From: an uncultured Verrucomicrobia subdivision 3 bacterium
GTDB taxonomy: Bacteria > Verrucomicrobiota > Verrucomicrobiia > Limisphaerales > UBA11358
Reading direction: 5' to 3'
DNA length: 64,000 nucleotides
NCBI GenBank assembly: GCA_903875465.1
Contig: CAIQWB010000054.1
Span: 60,422 to 124,421 of the forward strand
Shown piece by piece: positions 55,942 through 64,000 of the stretch; positions within the stretch are counted from its first letter, which is position 1, and each line of letters starts with the position of its first letter. The position numbers and the translations under genes are program-made. The notes under the pieces are model-generated. The model was not told the DNA's origin and made no database searches. It saw nothing but the letters and a program-made list of their open reading frames with translations.

Positions 55942-58900
55942 TCACGGTTTCGGATTCAGCCGCAGTTGGAGCGTGACCGTCGTCCCCGCGCCCGGCTGGC
56001 TCGTGACCCGGCAATGGCCGCCGAGCGCCGCCAGGCGCTGGCCCATGTTTTTCAGCCCATTCCCGCCCCGCCCGCCGGGCCGGGCCGGCGCCCCCGGAGC
56101 CGCCCCCGGCAGGGTAAAACCCCGCCCATTGTCCTGGATGCTCAATTCAAACTCCCGTCCCGCCACTTTCATTTCCACAATGACCTGGGTCGCGGCCGAA
56201 TGTTTGAGCACGTTATTCAAGGCTTCCTCAAAGGTTAAAAACAAATGATGCCGTAATTCCGAGGATAATGCAAAATGTGGTATCTCACTCGGCAGCCGCA
56301 ATTCACACTCCAGACTGGTGTTCTGAAAATATTCCACCGCGTAATAACTCAGATAGCTGGCCAGGTTTTCCAGCGTGTCATTGTGCGGATTCACCACCCA
56401 CACAATCTCATCCATGGTTTTGAGCAGATCCCGCGAGGTTCGCGCGATCGATTCAATCTTGTCCGCCAATGGCCCCGCCGCCTGCGCCTCCACCTGCGCA
56501 TGTTCGCTTAAAAAAGAAATCTTGGTCAGTTTTGAGCCCATCTCATCATGTAAATCCCGGGCGATGCGCAGGCGCTCCCGCTCCAGTGATTGTTGCTGTT
56601 CCAAACGTGCCAGCGTGAAGCGCAGGCGCCGGTGGGAAACCACCCGCACAATGCCCGCCACCAAACCCACCGCCGCGAGCCCGTAAAGGCCCAGCGCCCA
56701 AGTCTGGTAATACAGCGGCGTGGGCACCACCAATGCCAGGGAATCGCCCGCCTCCTGCCACCCGCCTCCGGCCGTGCGGGCCGCCACCCGCAGGCGATAC
56801 TTCCCGGAGGGCACCCGGCCATAACGCACGGACCGCGCCTCGCCGTCGCTTACCCAATCCGGGTCTGACCCCTCCAGTTTGTGCCGGAATTGAATATCCT
56901 CCGGTGCCACATAACTGAGGGCCGTGAAATGAAACTCCAGCGAATTGATTTGCTCCGGGGTCACAAACCGGGCCGGGGCACCCGGGCCCGGGGACCACCA
57001 AGCGCCTTGCAATAATGAAACGGCCGGCTGGCCATTCGCCGCGACACTTTCCAGATAAACCGGAAATACCGTCGGCACAAATTCCGACTGGCGGGTGTTC
57101 ACGTTAAACACCCCTTCCGCGGTGGCAAACCACAACTCCCCGTCCGGTGCCAGCACCGCGCAGGCTCCGCCCAAAATGTCCCCGGCCACCGCCCGCACCC
57201 GCGCATCGGACATTAATTTCGCGGCCGGTGCCGTCCCGGGATGCTCCCCTGCCTGGCGCAAATCATTATGGTTAATCCGATAAATCCCCGCGCTCGTGGC
57301 CAGCCATAAATTTCTCGCCGGATCCTCCGCCACCCCGGCCACCACGTCGGCCGGCAAACCATTGTGGGTATTCCACACCACCATGCCCCCGGCGGTCAGA
57401 CCGGCCAGACCTCCCCCGGCCGTCCCCAGCCACAACCGGTTCCCCTTCCCCTCCGCCAGCGCCAGCACCGGATAATGCCCCCCGGTCAAGGTCGTTGCGA
57501 CGTTGGTGCACACCCCCTTCTCCTCCCGCCAGAGTTGGCCATCCTGCGTCCCCATCCAGACCCCGCCCGCCGCCGCCGGGAGCAGCGCCGTCACCGTTGT
57601 CCCCGGCCAGCCCTGCCGCGCATCAAATCCCACCAAGCCCTGGCGGTCAAAACGCTGCACCGTGCCGCCCCGGGTACTGGCCCACACCGCCCCCTGCCGG
57701 TCCGCACACACCGCCAGCACGGCATTGTCCGCCAGGCCATTGGCCGTGGTCAGGTGCATTTCCCGCCGGTCGAGCCATCCATGCAGGCCATCCCCCAATG
57801 TGCCCGCCCAGACCGTGCCATCCCGCGCAGCGCATACGGACGTAATAAAACTCTGTCCCGTGAGCCCGGCCCCCACCCGGTCAAACCTCCCGGACGCGCT
57901 GGCATACAAACCCCTGCGCGGCAGCCCCACATAAATCCGGCCATGGTCATCCTGCGCCAGGGCCGTGGGCCCCTCTGCCGGCAACCCCTGCCCCGCCGGC
58001 AATACTTGCATGGATTGCGGACGCAACTGCACCAGCCCCCCGCCAGAAGTCCCCAGCCACAAATTACCCTCATGGTCCTCACAAATCGCCCGGACATCAT
58101 ACGACCAGCGATTTTCCCCCAGAATCACCGGCTGGAAACTATTGCCCTCAAAACAAAACAAGCCCCGGCCGCTGGTGCCAATCCAGAGCCGCCCGTCCTG
58201 GCCCTCACACAAACTCCAGATGCGGATGGAAGCCGATTCGGAACTGCGGAAGTAATTAAAGCGCTTGCCCTCAGCCAGATTAATGAGATAGGTGTCGCCA
58301 AACGCCCAAAAGTTCCCGCGCCGGTCCTCATACACCCCCAGGTATTCCGGCCGGCGCCCCTGGCTGTCCGTTTGTAATTCATAGGGGGTGATATGGCCGT
58401 CCACATACCGGCACATCCCGGCCCGCGTGGTGATCCAGACCGTGCCCGAGCGCGCCACATTCACCCCGGAAACAAACGCGTCCGTCAGGCCGTCCCGCCG
58501 CGTGAACGCTTGGAATGCCGCCCCCGTCCAGCGGTTCAGTCCAGACTTGGTGCCCACCCACACATTGCCATTCTGACTCGCCGCCAGACTGGTCACCCCC
58601 GCATCCAGCAAACCCTGAGCCCGGGAATAACTCAATATTTTACCGGCGGCCAGGCGGAACAACCCGTCCTGCTGGCTGCCAATCCACAAGGTGCCATCAC
58701 TCCCCTCACACAAGGCCGTCACCTGCACCGGGTTGTTCGTGGCGGCCTCCAACAGCTTCACCCCGGTGAATTTCACCCCGTCAAACCGTGCCAGGCCCGC
58801 GCGGGTGCCCACCCAGAGAAAGCCCTCTCGCGTTTGCAGGATGGCCGTCACGGATTCGGACGGCAGCCCGTCCACCGCATGCCAGAGGCGCAGCGTCGCC

Positions 58901-59010
58901 GCCGTCTCCGCCAGATCAAAACCGGACCCCCGGGCCGGATCCCCCTGAATCCAGCCCAGCCAGCCTAAAAGCAGTAAGCTGAATATTCTTTGCTTCAACG
59001 TAGGATGCAT
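55942..59010 (-). CDS. Propeller-type sensor histidine kinase (HisKA_3)
   Basis: A 1022-residue membrane sensor with a signal peptide (about 8-25), propeller repeats over about 40-640 (pattern GTxxGLxRF...W) and a Y_Y_Y domain (about 690-760). A TM helix (about 770-790) leads to a HisKA_3 dimerisation segment with His821 in IARDLHDEMGSKL and HATPase_c (DNGRGF, GGNGLKNMGQRL). HisKA_3 kinases partner NarL-type regulators, and such a regulator follows 8 bp downstream. The sensor likely binds an oligosaccharide in the periplasm. Confidence 0.92.
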   Translation of the reverse strand: MHPTLKQRIFSLLLLGWLGWIQGDPARGSGFDLAETAATLRLWHAVDGLPSESVTAILQTREGFLWVGTRAGLARFDGVKFTGVKLLEAATNNPVQVTALCEGSDGTLWIGSQQDGLFRLAAGKILSYSRAQGLLDAGVTSLAASQNGNVWVGTKSGLNRWTGAAFQAFTRRDGLTDAFVSGVNVARSGTVWITTRAGMCRYVDGHITPYELQTDSQGRRPEYLGVYEDRRGNFWAFGDTYLINLAEGKRFNYFRSSESASIRIWSLCEGQDGRLWIGTSGRGLFCFEGNSFQPVILGENRWSYDVRAICEDHEGNLWLGTSGGGLVQLRPQSMQVLPAGQGLPAEGPTALAQDDHGRIYVGLPRRGLYASASGRFDRVGAGLTGQSFITSVCAARDGTVWAGTLGDGLHGWLDRREMHLTTANGLADNAVLAVCADRQGAVWASTRGGTVQRFDRQGLVGFDARQGWPGTTVTALLPAAAGGVWMGTQDGQLWREEKGVCTNVATTLTGGHYPVLALAEGKGNRLWLGTAGGGLAGLTAGGMVVWNTHNGLPADVVAGVAEDPARNLWLATSAGIYRINHNDLRQAGEHPGTAPAAKLMSDARVRAVAGDILGGACAVLAPDGELWFATAEGVFNVNTRQSEFVPTVFPVYLESVAANGQPAVSLLQGAWWSPGPGAPARFVTPEQINSLEFHFTALSYVAPEDIQFRHKLEGSDPDWVSDGEARSVRYGRVPSGKYRLRVAARTAGGGWQEAGDSLALVVPTPLYYQTWALGLYGLAAVGLVAGIVRVVSHRRLRFTLARLEQQQSLERERLRIARDLHDEMGSKLTKISFLSEHAQVEAQAAGPLADKIESIARTSRDLLKTMDEIVWVVNPHNDTLENLASYLSYYAVEYFQNTSLECELRLPSEIPHFALSSELRHHLFLTFEEALNNVLKHSAATQVIVEMKVAGREFELSIQDNGRGFTLPGAAPGAPARPGGRGGNGLKNMGQRLAALGGHCRVTSQPGAGTTVTLQLRLNPKP

Positions 59011-59073
59011 CCTAACCCACTATGCCTTTGGGTAAAGCGCAGACTGCCGCCCCCCGACTAAGGGATAGGCCAG

Positions 59074-59661
59074 TCAGAAAAAGCGATTATCAGAGGTTAT
59101 GGGCATCGAGACCTGCAATTGCCCGGCTTTGCTGACGACCAAATTGTCCGACGGTAACCATCGGATCGGAGCCACCAAATTGGTCGCATAATACAAAGCC
59201 CAACCGCTCGCCCAAGCCGGCCAGCGAAGCGTCAGAACGTTGCCCGCCATCCCACCCCAGGACAAAACCGGGTTGGTAAGCAGGACCGCCACCGGGCTGG
59301 AGACCGGGCTGGTCCCCATACTGTTTGCCGCCGCCACTTCATAATCATTCGTTTGCCCACTCACAGCCTTAGCATCCACAAACGCGTTAACCGTCAGACC
59401 ATTGGTAATCAATTGCCAGCCGGCCCCGTTCGTGGTCGAGCGCCACCGATGAGGACTGCTGGCCCCAATGGCAGCGGTCCAGCCCAGGCATATCAACCAA
59501 ATCCAGCCCCGCAGTACCTGCCATCCCCGCCTGCGCACCCGGCCGTCGTTGCCCTTCGCCCTCCTTGCCTGGGCGGAAAGGGGCCTGCTGGAGGGTTTTG
59601 CTGCATTGCCCGAGCTTCGCAGGAACCCGCTCCGGAAGCATGTGGCATGCAATGACCACAA
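59074..59661 (-). pseudogene. FN3-like C-terminal remnant of a secreted protein
   Basis: The frame contains an FN3-like strand pattern (NGLTVNAFVDAKAVSGQTN split as NGLTVNAF and KAVSGQTNDYEVAAANSMG) and a terminal segment LRWPAWASGWALYYATNL. This is typical of the last domain of verrucomicrobial secreted glycan enzymes. The N-terminal 50 residues look non-coding: no family likeness and Arg-rich. No upstream catalytic domain is present, so I interpret it as the surviving 3' end of a larger gene. A short real exported protein using the WIWLICLGWTAAIGA segment as signal is the alternative. Confidence 0.4.
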
Positions 59662-59916
59662 CCGCCCTCAGACGCCGGACGCGGCCCCCCACCCCCGTTT
59701 GGCGAACCACCAAAGTTGGTTAAAAACTCGCCAAATTCATGATATACGTTTCTGCCGCGCGGCTAAGATAGGGCAATTGGGGCTTTGCGTTTGCGCCCCG
59801 TTCCAAAGTGGTGGAGGTTGAGGTGGATGCGGTAGCAAAAATGGGTGGATTGGTGCCGGGCCAGCCGCCCTTGGGAAATGCAAAATAATCAGCGCCGTTG
59901 ACCTAAATAAACGCTT

Positions 59917-62900
59917 ATGAAAACTACCAGCTTTCTTGCCCTCGTCATCGGTGCCTTCAGCCTGGTGGCCACCAGTTGGGGAACCCCCTTCACCGCAGCC
60001 CAGCCCGGCAGCACCACCCTCCAGCTGCTCGCCCCGCAAGTGATTGAAGTGGATGCATTCACCAGTTGGACGAATGGGACTGTCGATACTCTCACCAATT
60101 ATCTCGCCGCGATCACGAATAGTGGCTCCTACCAAATCACCGTCGATGGCCAGGCCGTCAACTGTGTTGCCGCCGGATACGAGCGCCGGCCCAGTTATGC
60201 GGTCCAGAACGCCTGGGATCTCCGCCTCCGCCATAGCTTTTATCTGGTAACCGACACCGCCATCAGCGAAACCAGTTCCGTGGCCGTGACGATCAACCTG
60301 CCAGGTTACTGGCAAACGAACGTGGCCACCCAGTTCAGTCCTGCCCGCATCAATCCGGCCTTGCATGTCAGCGCCGCCGGTTATCCGGCCACCCTGCCCA
60401 AGCAAGCCATGGTCGGCTGCCTGCTGGGCACCTTGGGCGAAATGCCCATCGCCGCCACCAACTTCGCGGTGCTGGACACCAATGGCAACGCGGTTTACAC
60501 CGGCAACCTGGCCTTGCGGCGGGACATCGGCTTCGTGGCCGCCAACTATCAAAACGTCTGGGCCGCCGATTTAACGACCCTGACCAACCGCGGGGTTTAC
60601 CAACTCCAAGTTCCCGGCATGGGGCTCAGCGCCCCGTTTCGGATTGGGGATGAATTCGGCGCCCTGCTCACCCGCACCTATGAATTGGGCCTGCTCAACC
60701 AGCGTTGTGGCGAGGCCGTGGGCCTGCCCTACACCCGCTTCAGCCATGATATTTGTCACGCGCGCCCCTCGGCCATCCCCACCACCAACCTGCCGGTGGT
60801 GGCCGCCATTCTCAATTATTTGAATGGCAATGTGAATTATTACACCAACGAAGTCCACATGACCAATCTGGCCACCGCCCTCTACCCCTACCTCAACCCC
60901 GGTCCGGTGGACACCACCGGCGGTCACCATGATGCCGGGGACTACAGCAAATACACTCCGAATTGTGCCACCCTCGCCAATACCTTGCTGTTTGCCGTGG
61001 ATACCTTTCCCGGGGTGAATACGCTGGACAACCTCGGCACCCCCGAGAGTGGCGATGGCATTCCCGACCTCTTGCAGGAAGCCAAATGGGAAATCGACTA
61101 CATCGCCAAACTCCAGGATGCCGATGGCGGCTTCTACAGCATTGTCTACCCCGAAAACCGGCAGTACGAAGTGGATAGCCTGCCCGAAAATGGCGATAAC
61201 CAGGTCGTCTACCCCAAAACCACCACCGCCACCGCCGCCGCCGTGGCCATTCTGGCCCAGGCCGCCTCTTCCCCCGCCATGCGGCAATATTATCCCGCTG
61301 CGACCACCAATTACCTCGCCCTGGCCCTCAAGGGTTATGGTTTTCTCACCAATGCCTTTGCCACCTACGGCCAGGCCGGGGCCAGCCAGCACATGGGGCA
61401 GTCTTATTACGGCCAGGAGGACAATCTTTCCTGGGCTTATTGCGAACTGTTCCTCGCCACCGCCAACCCCTATTTCCATTACCTGCTCAAAAATGAATTC
61501 ACCCCGGGCTCCCCCGCCACCGCCCATTGGACCTGGCTCCATATGGATGAAGGTTATGGCCGGGCGGTGCGCAGTTACGCTTTTGCCGAAAAAATCGGCC
61601 GGGTTCCCGCCGGCACGCTCGACCCCTCCTACCTCGCCCTGTGCAATGCCGAAATCACCAACTGGACCGCCACTGAAACCGGTTTCGCCAGCCAGTCCGC
61701 TTATGGCAGCAGTTTCCCCTGGGAATCCAAGCATATGAATGCCTCGGGCTGGTTCTTCTCCAGCGACCAGGCCTTCGACATCGCCGTGGGTTTGCTCCTC
61801 CAAAACAATCCCACCTGGCAGGCCGCCCTCGTCAGCAACCTCGCCTTTGAAGCCGGCTGTAATCCGCTCAACCAATCCTATATCAATGGCCTCGGCGGTC
61901 TCCGCTATAAAAACATCGAGAGCCAGTATGCGCAAAATGACAAACGCCAGGTGGCCCCCACCGGCTTGATCATTGGCAATATTCAAAGCGGTTTCGTTCC
62001 CGTGTCGGGCTATCCCTCGCTGGAACATTTGAGCTGGCCCTGGGACAGCAGCGACATTACCGGCTGCCCCATGTACGATCGCGGCGGTGACGCCCCCAAT
62101 TCCCTCACCGAACAAACCGGCATGGATGAAGCCCGGGCCGTGGCCGTCAGCGCCTTCCTCATGGGCCAGACGGCTTATGCCACCCAGCCTTGGGTTCCCA
62201 CCAACAATGTCATTGTCACCACTCCGACCGGCACCGGCAGCCAATGCACCCTCCAAAGCAGCGTGGACTTCACCGGGGCGGAAACCCTCTGGGAAAGCTA
62301 CGGCAATCCGCTCGGTACCAACGCCACGTACCAGCACCAAGTCCTGCGCACCGGCGACCAATGGATCGAAACCGAATTCCTCCTGCCCGACGGCCGCCGG
62401 TTGTTCGCCACCAACAGCTTCCCGGCCACCGCCCCCGCCAACCCCAATTGGGAGACCGTCAGCCTCACCACCATTACCAATATCAGCGTCTACAACGGCC
62501 AGAGCGGTCTCATCCGCCTCAGCCGGGACAACACCAGCGATGCCCTCACCGTGAATCTAAATATCAGCGGGGCCATCAATGGCGTCGATTATGCCTGGCT
62601 CGGCAACAATTACGGCAACTACCAGGCCACCTTTACCCTGCCCGCTGGCACCAGCTTCCTGGATATTAAAGTCGGTGCCAAACAACCCCTGGGTGATTAC
62701 TCCACCAAAACGCTGCAACTCACCTTGATTCCCCAGAACTTCAATGTCGCGTATCCCGGCTGCGCCCAAGTCACCCTCATCCGGACCAATTACACCGTCA
62801 CGAATAACCTTGCGGTCACCAATACCCCGCCCGCCACCAATGCCGTGACCACCACGAGCACCAACACCATCACTGGCACCTCCATTCCGTTTTACACCAC

Positions 62901-63537
62901 CCCGCCGGCCCTGACCAACGCCCCCAGCCTGGCCATTCCCACCAATGTGCTCGCCGCCTTCAACAGCGCCACCAACATTGACACTTGGTTGTTTAATGAC
63001 GCCACCAACAGCCGGACAGCTCAGGCGGTCAACACCAACCTCCCCGCCCTCCAATTGACCAACATGATTTCCGGCAATGGTTACCTGCTCAGCTTCAACA
63101 ACAGTTCCCTGGCCACCAACGTCGGCGTCCTCACCCGCAACACCAACTGGCACGGCCTGGTGTTTTCCACCAGCATCTACGTCACCAGCTACGACAGCTA
63201 CAGCGTGGGCAACGCCTTCATCGTGAGCTGTTATCAAGCCTGGAACTGCTACCTGGAATTCTATCAGGACAAATGGTCCACCACCCCCATTGTGCGCGGT
63301 TGCAACCAGGCCACCGTGGCCACCAACACCGTGCTGGCCCAGTACCTCACCCCGAACAAATGGCACGACTACTCCATGCAACTGGACACCTGGGGTTACG
63401 TGATCTATGTGGACGGCAGCCCCGTGATCGCCCTGCCCTCCAGCGACTTCAAAACCTGGCAGCCCAAAGCCAGCGTCCTCCTGAACCTCGGCCAGTTCAA
63501 CGGCGCCCTCCGGAACTTCCAAGTGAACTGTTATTAA
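59917..63537 (+). CDS. GH9 cellulase-like endoglucanase with C-terminal beta domains
   Basis: A 1206-residue secreted protein with a signal peptide (about 1-20). A cellulase N-terminal Ig-like domain (about 25-245, ending near FRIGDEFGAL) precedes the (alpha/alpha)6 barrel (about 250-780). The catalytic water-activating acids are in DAGDYSKY (Asp339 and Asp342), after GGHH. The late helix DEARAVAVSAFLMG occupies the place of the catalytic Glu helix but departs from the usual NE-x-x-x-x-W pattern. Two beta domains follow, one Thr/Asn-rich linker (about 960-1010) and a ConA/LamG-like domain at the C-terminus. It probably cleaves beta-1,4-glucan. It is transcribed alone, opposite to the glycan operon. 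Confidence 0.85.
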   Translation: MKTTSFLALVIGAFSLVATSWGTPFTAAQPGSTTLQLLAPQVIEVDAFTSWTNGTVDTLTNYLAAITNSGSYQITVDGQAVNCVAAGYERRPSYAVQNAWDLRLRHSFYLVTDTAISETSSVAVTINLPGYWQTNVATQFSPARINPALHVSAAGYPATLPKQAMVGCLLGTLGEMPIAATNFAVLDTNGNAVYTGNLALRRDIGFVAANYQNVWAADLTTLTNRGVYQLQVPGMGLSAPFRIGDEFGALLTRTYELGLLNQRCGEAVGLPYTRFSHDICHARPSAIPTTNLPVVAAILNYLNGNVNYYTNEVHMTNLATALYPYLNPGPVDTTGGHHDAGDYSKYTPNCATLANTLLFAVDTFPGVNTLDNLGTPESGDGIPDLLQEAKWEIDYIAKLQDADGGFYSIVYPENRQYEVDSLPENGDNQVVYPKTTTATAAAVAILAQAASSPAMRQYYPAATTNYLALALKGYGFLTNAFATYGQAGASQHMGQSYYGQEDNLSWAYCELFLATANPYFHYLLKNEFTPGSPATAHWTWLHMDEGYGRAVRSYAFAEKIGRVPAGTLDPSYLALCNAEITNWTATETGFASQSAYGSSFPWESKHMNASGWFFSSDQAFDIAVGLLLQNNPTWQAALVSNLAFEAGCNPLNQSYINGLGGLRYKNIESQYAQNDKRQVAPTGLIIGNIQSGFVPVSGYPSLEHLSWPWDSSDITGCPMYDRGGDAPNSLTEQTGMDEARAVAVSAFLMGQTAYATQPWVPTNNVIVTTPTGTGSQCTLQSSVDFTGAETLWESYGNPLGTNATYQHQVLRTGDQWIETEFLLPDGRRLFATNSFPATAPANPNWETVSLTTITNISVYNGQSGLIRLSRDNTSDALTVNLNISGAINGVDYAWLGNNYGNYQATFTLPAGTSFLDIKVGAKQPLGDYSTKTLQLTLIPQNFNVAYPGCAQVTLIRTNYTVTNNLAVTNTPPATNAVTTTSTNTITGTSIPFYTTPPALTNAPSLAIPTNVLAAFNSATNIDTWLFNDATNSRTAQAVNTNLPALQLTNMISGNGYLLSFNNSSLATNVGVLTRNTNWHGLVFSTSIYVTSYDSYSVGNAFIVSCYQAWNCYLEFYQDKWSTTPIVRGCNQATVATNTVLAQYLTPNKWHDYSMQLDTWGYVIYVDGSPVIALPSSDFKTWQPKASVLLNLGQFNGALRNFQVNCY

Positions 63538-63559
63538 AATGGGCCCGAGCTTAAAAACC

Positions 63560-63668
63560 CGCCGTCTTCCGCGCCCCAACGGCGCGGCACCAAACCCGCC
63601 TGCGCCAACGCCCCAGGTACCCACACCGCTTGGGCAAATGGACTGAAAGCCCGCTCCATGGCTTCTCT
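63560..63668. repeat. 109-bp interspersed hairpin repeat, copy 1
   Basis: Aligned with copy 2 over the full 109 bases with few mismatches and no gaps. It is less perfect: the central CCTGCGCC-aac-GCCCCAGG hairpin has two mismatched pairs. Confidence 0.85.
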
Positions 63669-63696
63669 ATTGACCACCAAAAAATGTAGCGACCCT

Positions 63697-63805
63697 CGCC
63701 GTCTTCCTAGCGCCAACGGCGCGGCACCAAACCAGCCTGGGGCAACGCCCCAGGTACCCACACCGCTTGGGCAAAAGGGCTGAAAGCCCGCTCCATGCTT
63801 TCTCT
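63697..63805. repeat. 109-bp interspersed hairpin repeat, copy 2
   Basis: Contains three short stem-loops in series: GCGCC-aac-GGCGC (63710-63722), CCTGGGGC-aac-GCCCCAGG (63736-63754) and GGGCT-gaa-AGCCC (63777-63789). Their antisense translation (MERAFSPFAQAVW) is a repeat artefact, not a gene. Confidence 0.88.
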
Positions 63806-64000
63806 ACCCATCAAAACAACACTCATCTGAGCCGGATCCATGCAATCGAAAGGCAAGTGGTTGCGCTGTGGATTTTTGTACAAGGCGAGGAGTGAAACGC
63901 GTAGCATATCCACTATGGATCTGGAAGCGGTTCACGACGAAGTCCTTGAACAAAAAGACCAAGCAAACGCTGCATTTCTATTGCATGGTTCCGGCTAAGG

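Larger units (their letters stand above)
63538..64000. other. Non-coding right end with repeats
   Basis: Holds two copies of a 109-bp hairpin repeat (listed below). From 63806 to 64000 no homology is recognised. A 27-codon frame at 63915-63998 has a plausible start but no context and is not called a gene. Confidence 0.6.

Noticed and set aside
60571..62361. 596-codon minus-strand frame over the GH9 gene
   Set aside because: Gly/Val-rich shadow of GH9 codons; no family likeness and no start context.
63534..63913. Minus-strand frames starting MERAFSPFAQAVW
   Set aside because: They are translations of the 109-bp hairpin repeat and a common source of false proteins.
63915..63998. 27-codon frame at the right end
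   Set aside because: Too short; no neighbour context; sequence after 63850 may itself be a dispersed repeat.

Overview
The window most likely comes from a carbohydrate-degrading Verrucomicrobiota bacterium, probably near Limisphaerales/Pedosphaera. This is inferred from gene content, not from a marker-gene search. The supporting features are a cytochrome c/HEAT/discoidin sugar-dehydrogenase-like protein, a prepilin with an H-X9-DG motif, many secreted glycoside hydrolases, propeller-type sensor kinases and a DUF1684 lipoprotein. The only RNA gene seen is a tRNA-Glu(CTC). No CRISPR array, prophage or complete insertion sequence is visible.

Layout. 1-2222: 3' part of a PVC-type heme protein. 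2401-5169 (-): pyruvate phosphate dikinase with its own promoter and terminator. 5416-8263: a small accessory island holding two decayed toxin-antitoxin loci. A zeta-type toxin gene carries a stop codon at the Walker-A lysine and is cut by a 256-bp element with a 9-bp target duplication. A hicA gene is split by a 225-bp element with perfect 20-bp inverted ends and a 5-bp target duplication. Both antitoxin-side genes look intact. 8316-15675 (-): a giant secreted pectinesterase-like protein, then an ECF sigma factor, a small TM protein and a membrane protein in one tightly packed operon. 15806-16738: DUF1684 lipoprotein.

17144-24190 is the core information-processing operon nusA-infB-rbfA-nrnA-truB-ribF. 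It is preceded by a near-consensus promoter and an intrinsic terminator inside the leader. 24447-26348 is the primary sigma factor. 26670-31756 is an overlapping pair of sensor kinase and hybrid kinase. They are followed by tRNA-Glu, a DUF4838 hydrolase-like protein and, on the minus strand, a 1530-residue REC/multi-PAS/kinase/REC protein.

39234-59010 (-) is a polysaccharide or glycoprotein-glycan utilisation region. From upstream to downstream it contains a propeller sensor kinase, a NarL-type regulator and a GH2 enzyme (one coupled operon). A pseudopilin, a DUF4965/GtaA-like protein, a GH127-like enzyme, an unrecognised secreted protein, a GH125 mannosidase, a FucP-like sugar transporter and a GH92 protein follow. 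GH92 plus GH125 points to alpha-mannan or high-mannose N-glycan, with GH2 and GH127 for side chains. No SusC/SusD pair is visible. The window ends with a GH9 cellulase-like protein and two adjacent copies of a 109-bp hairpin-rich interspersed repeat.
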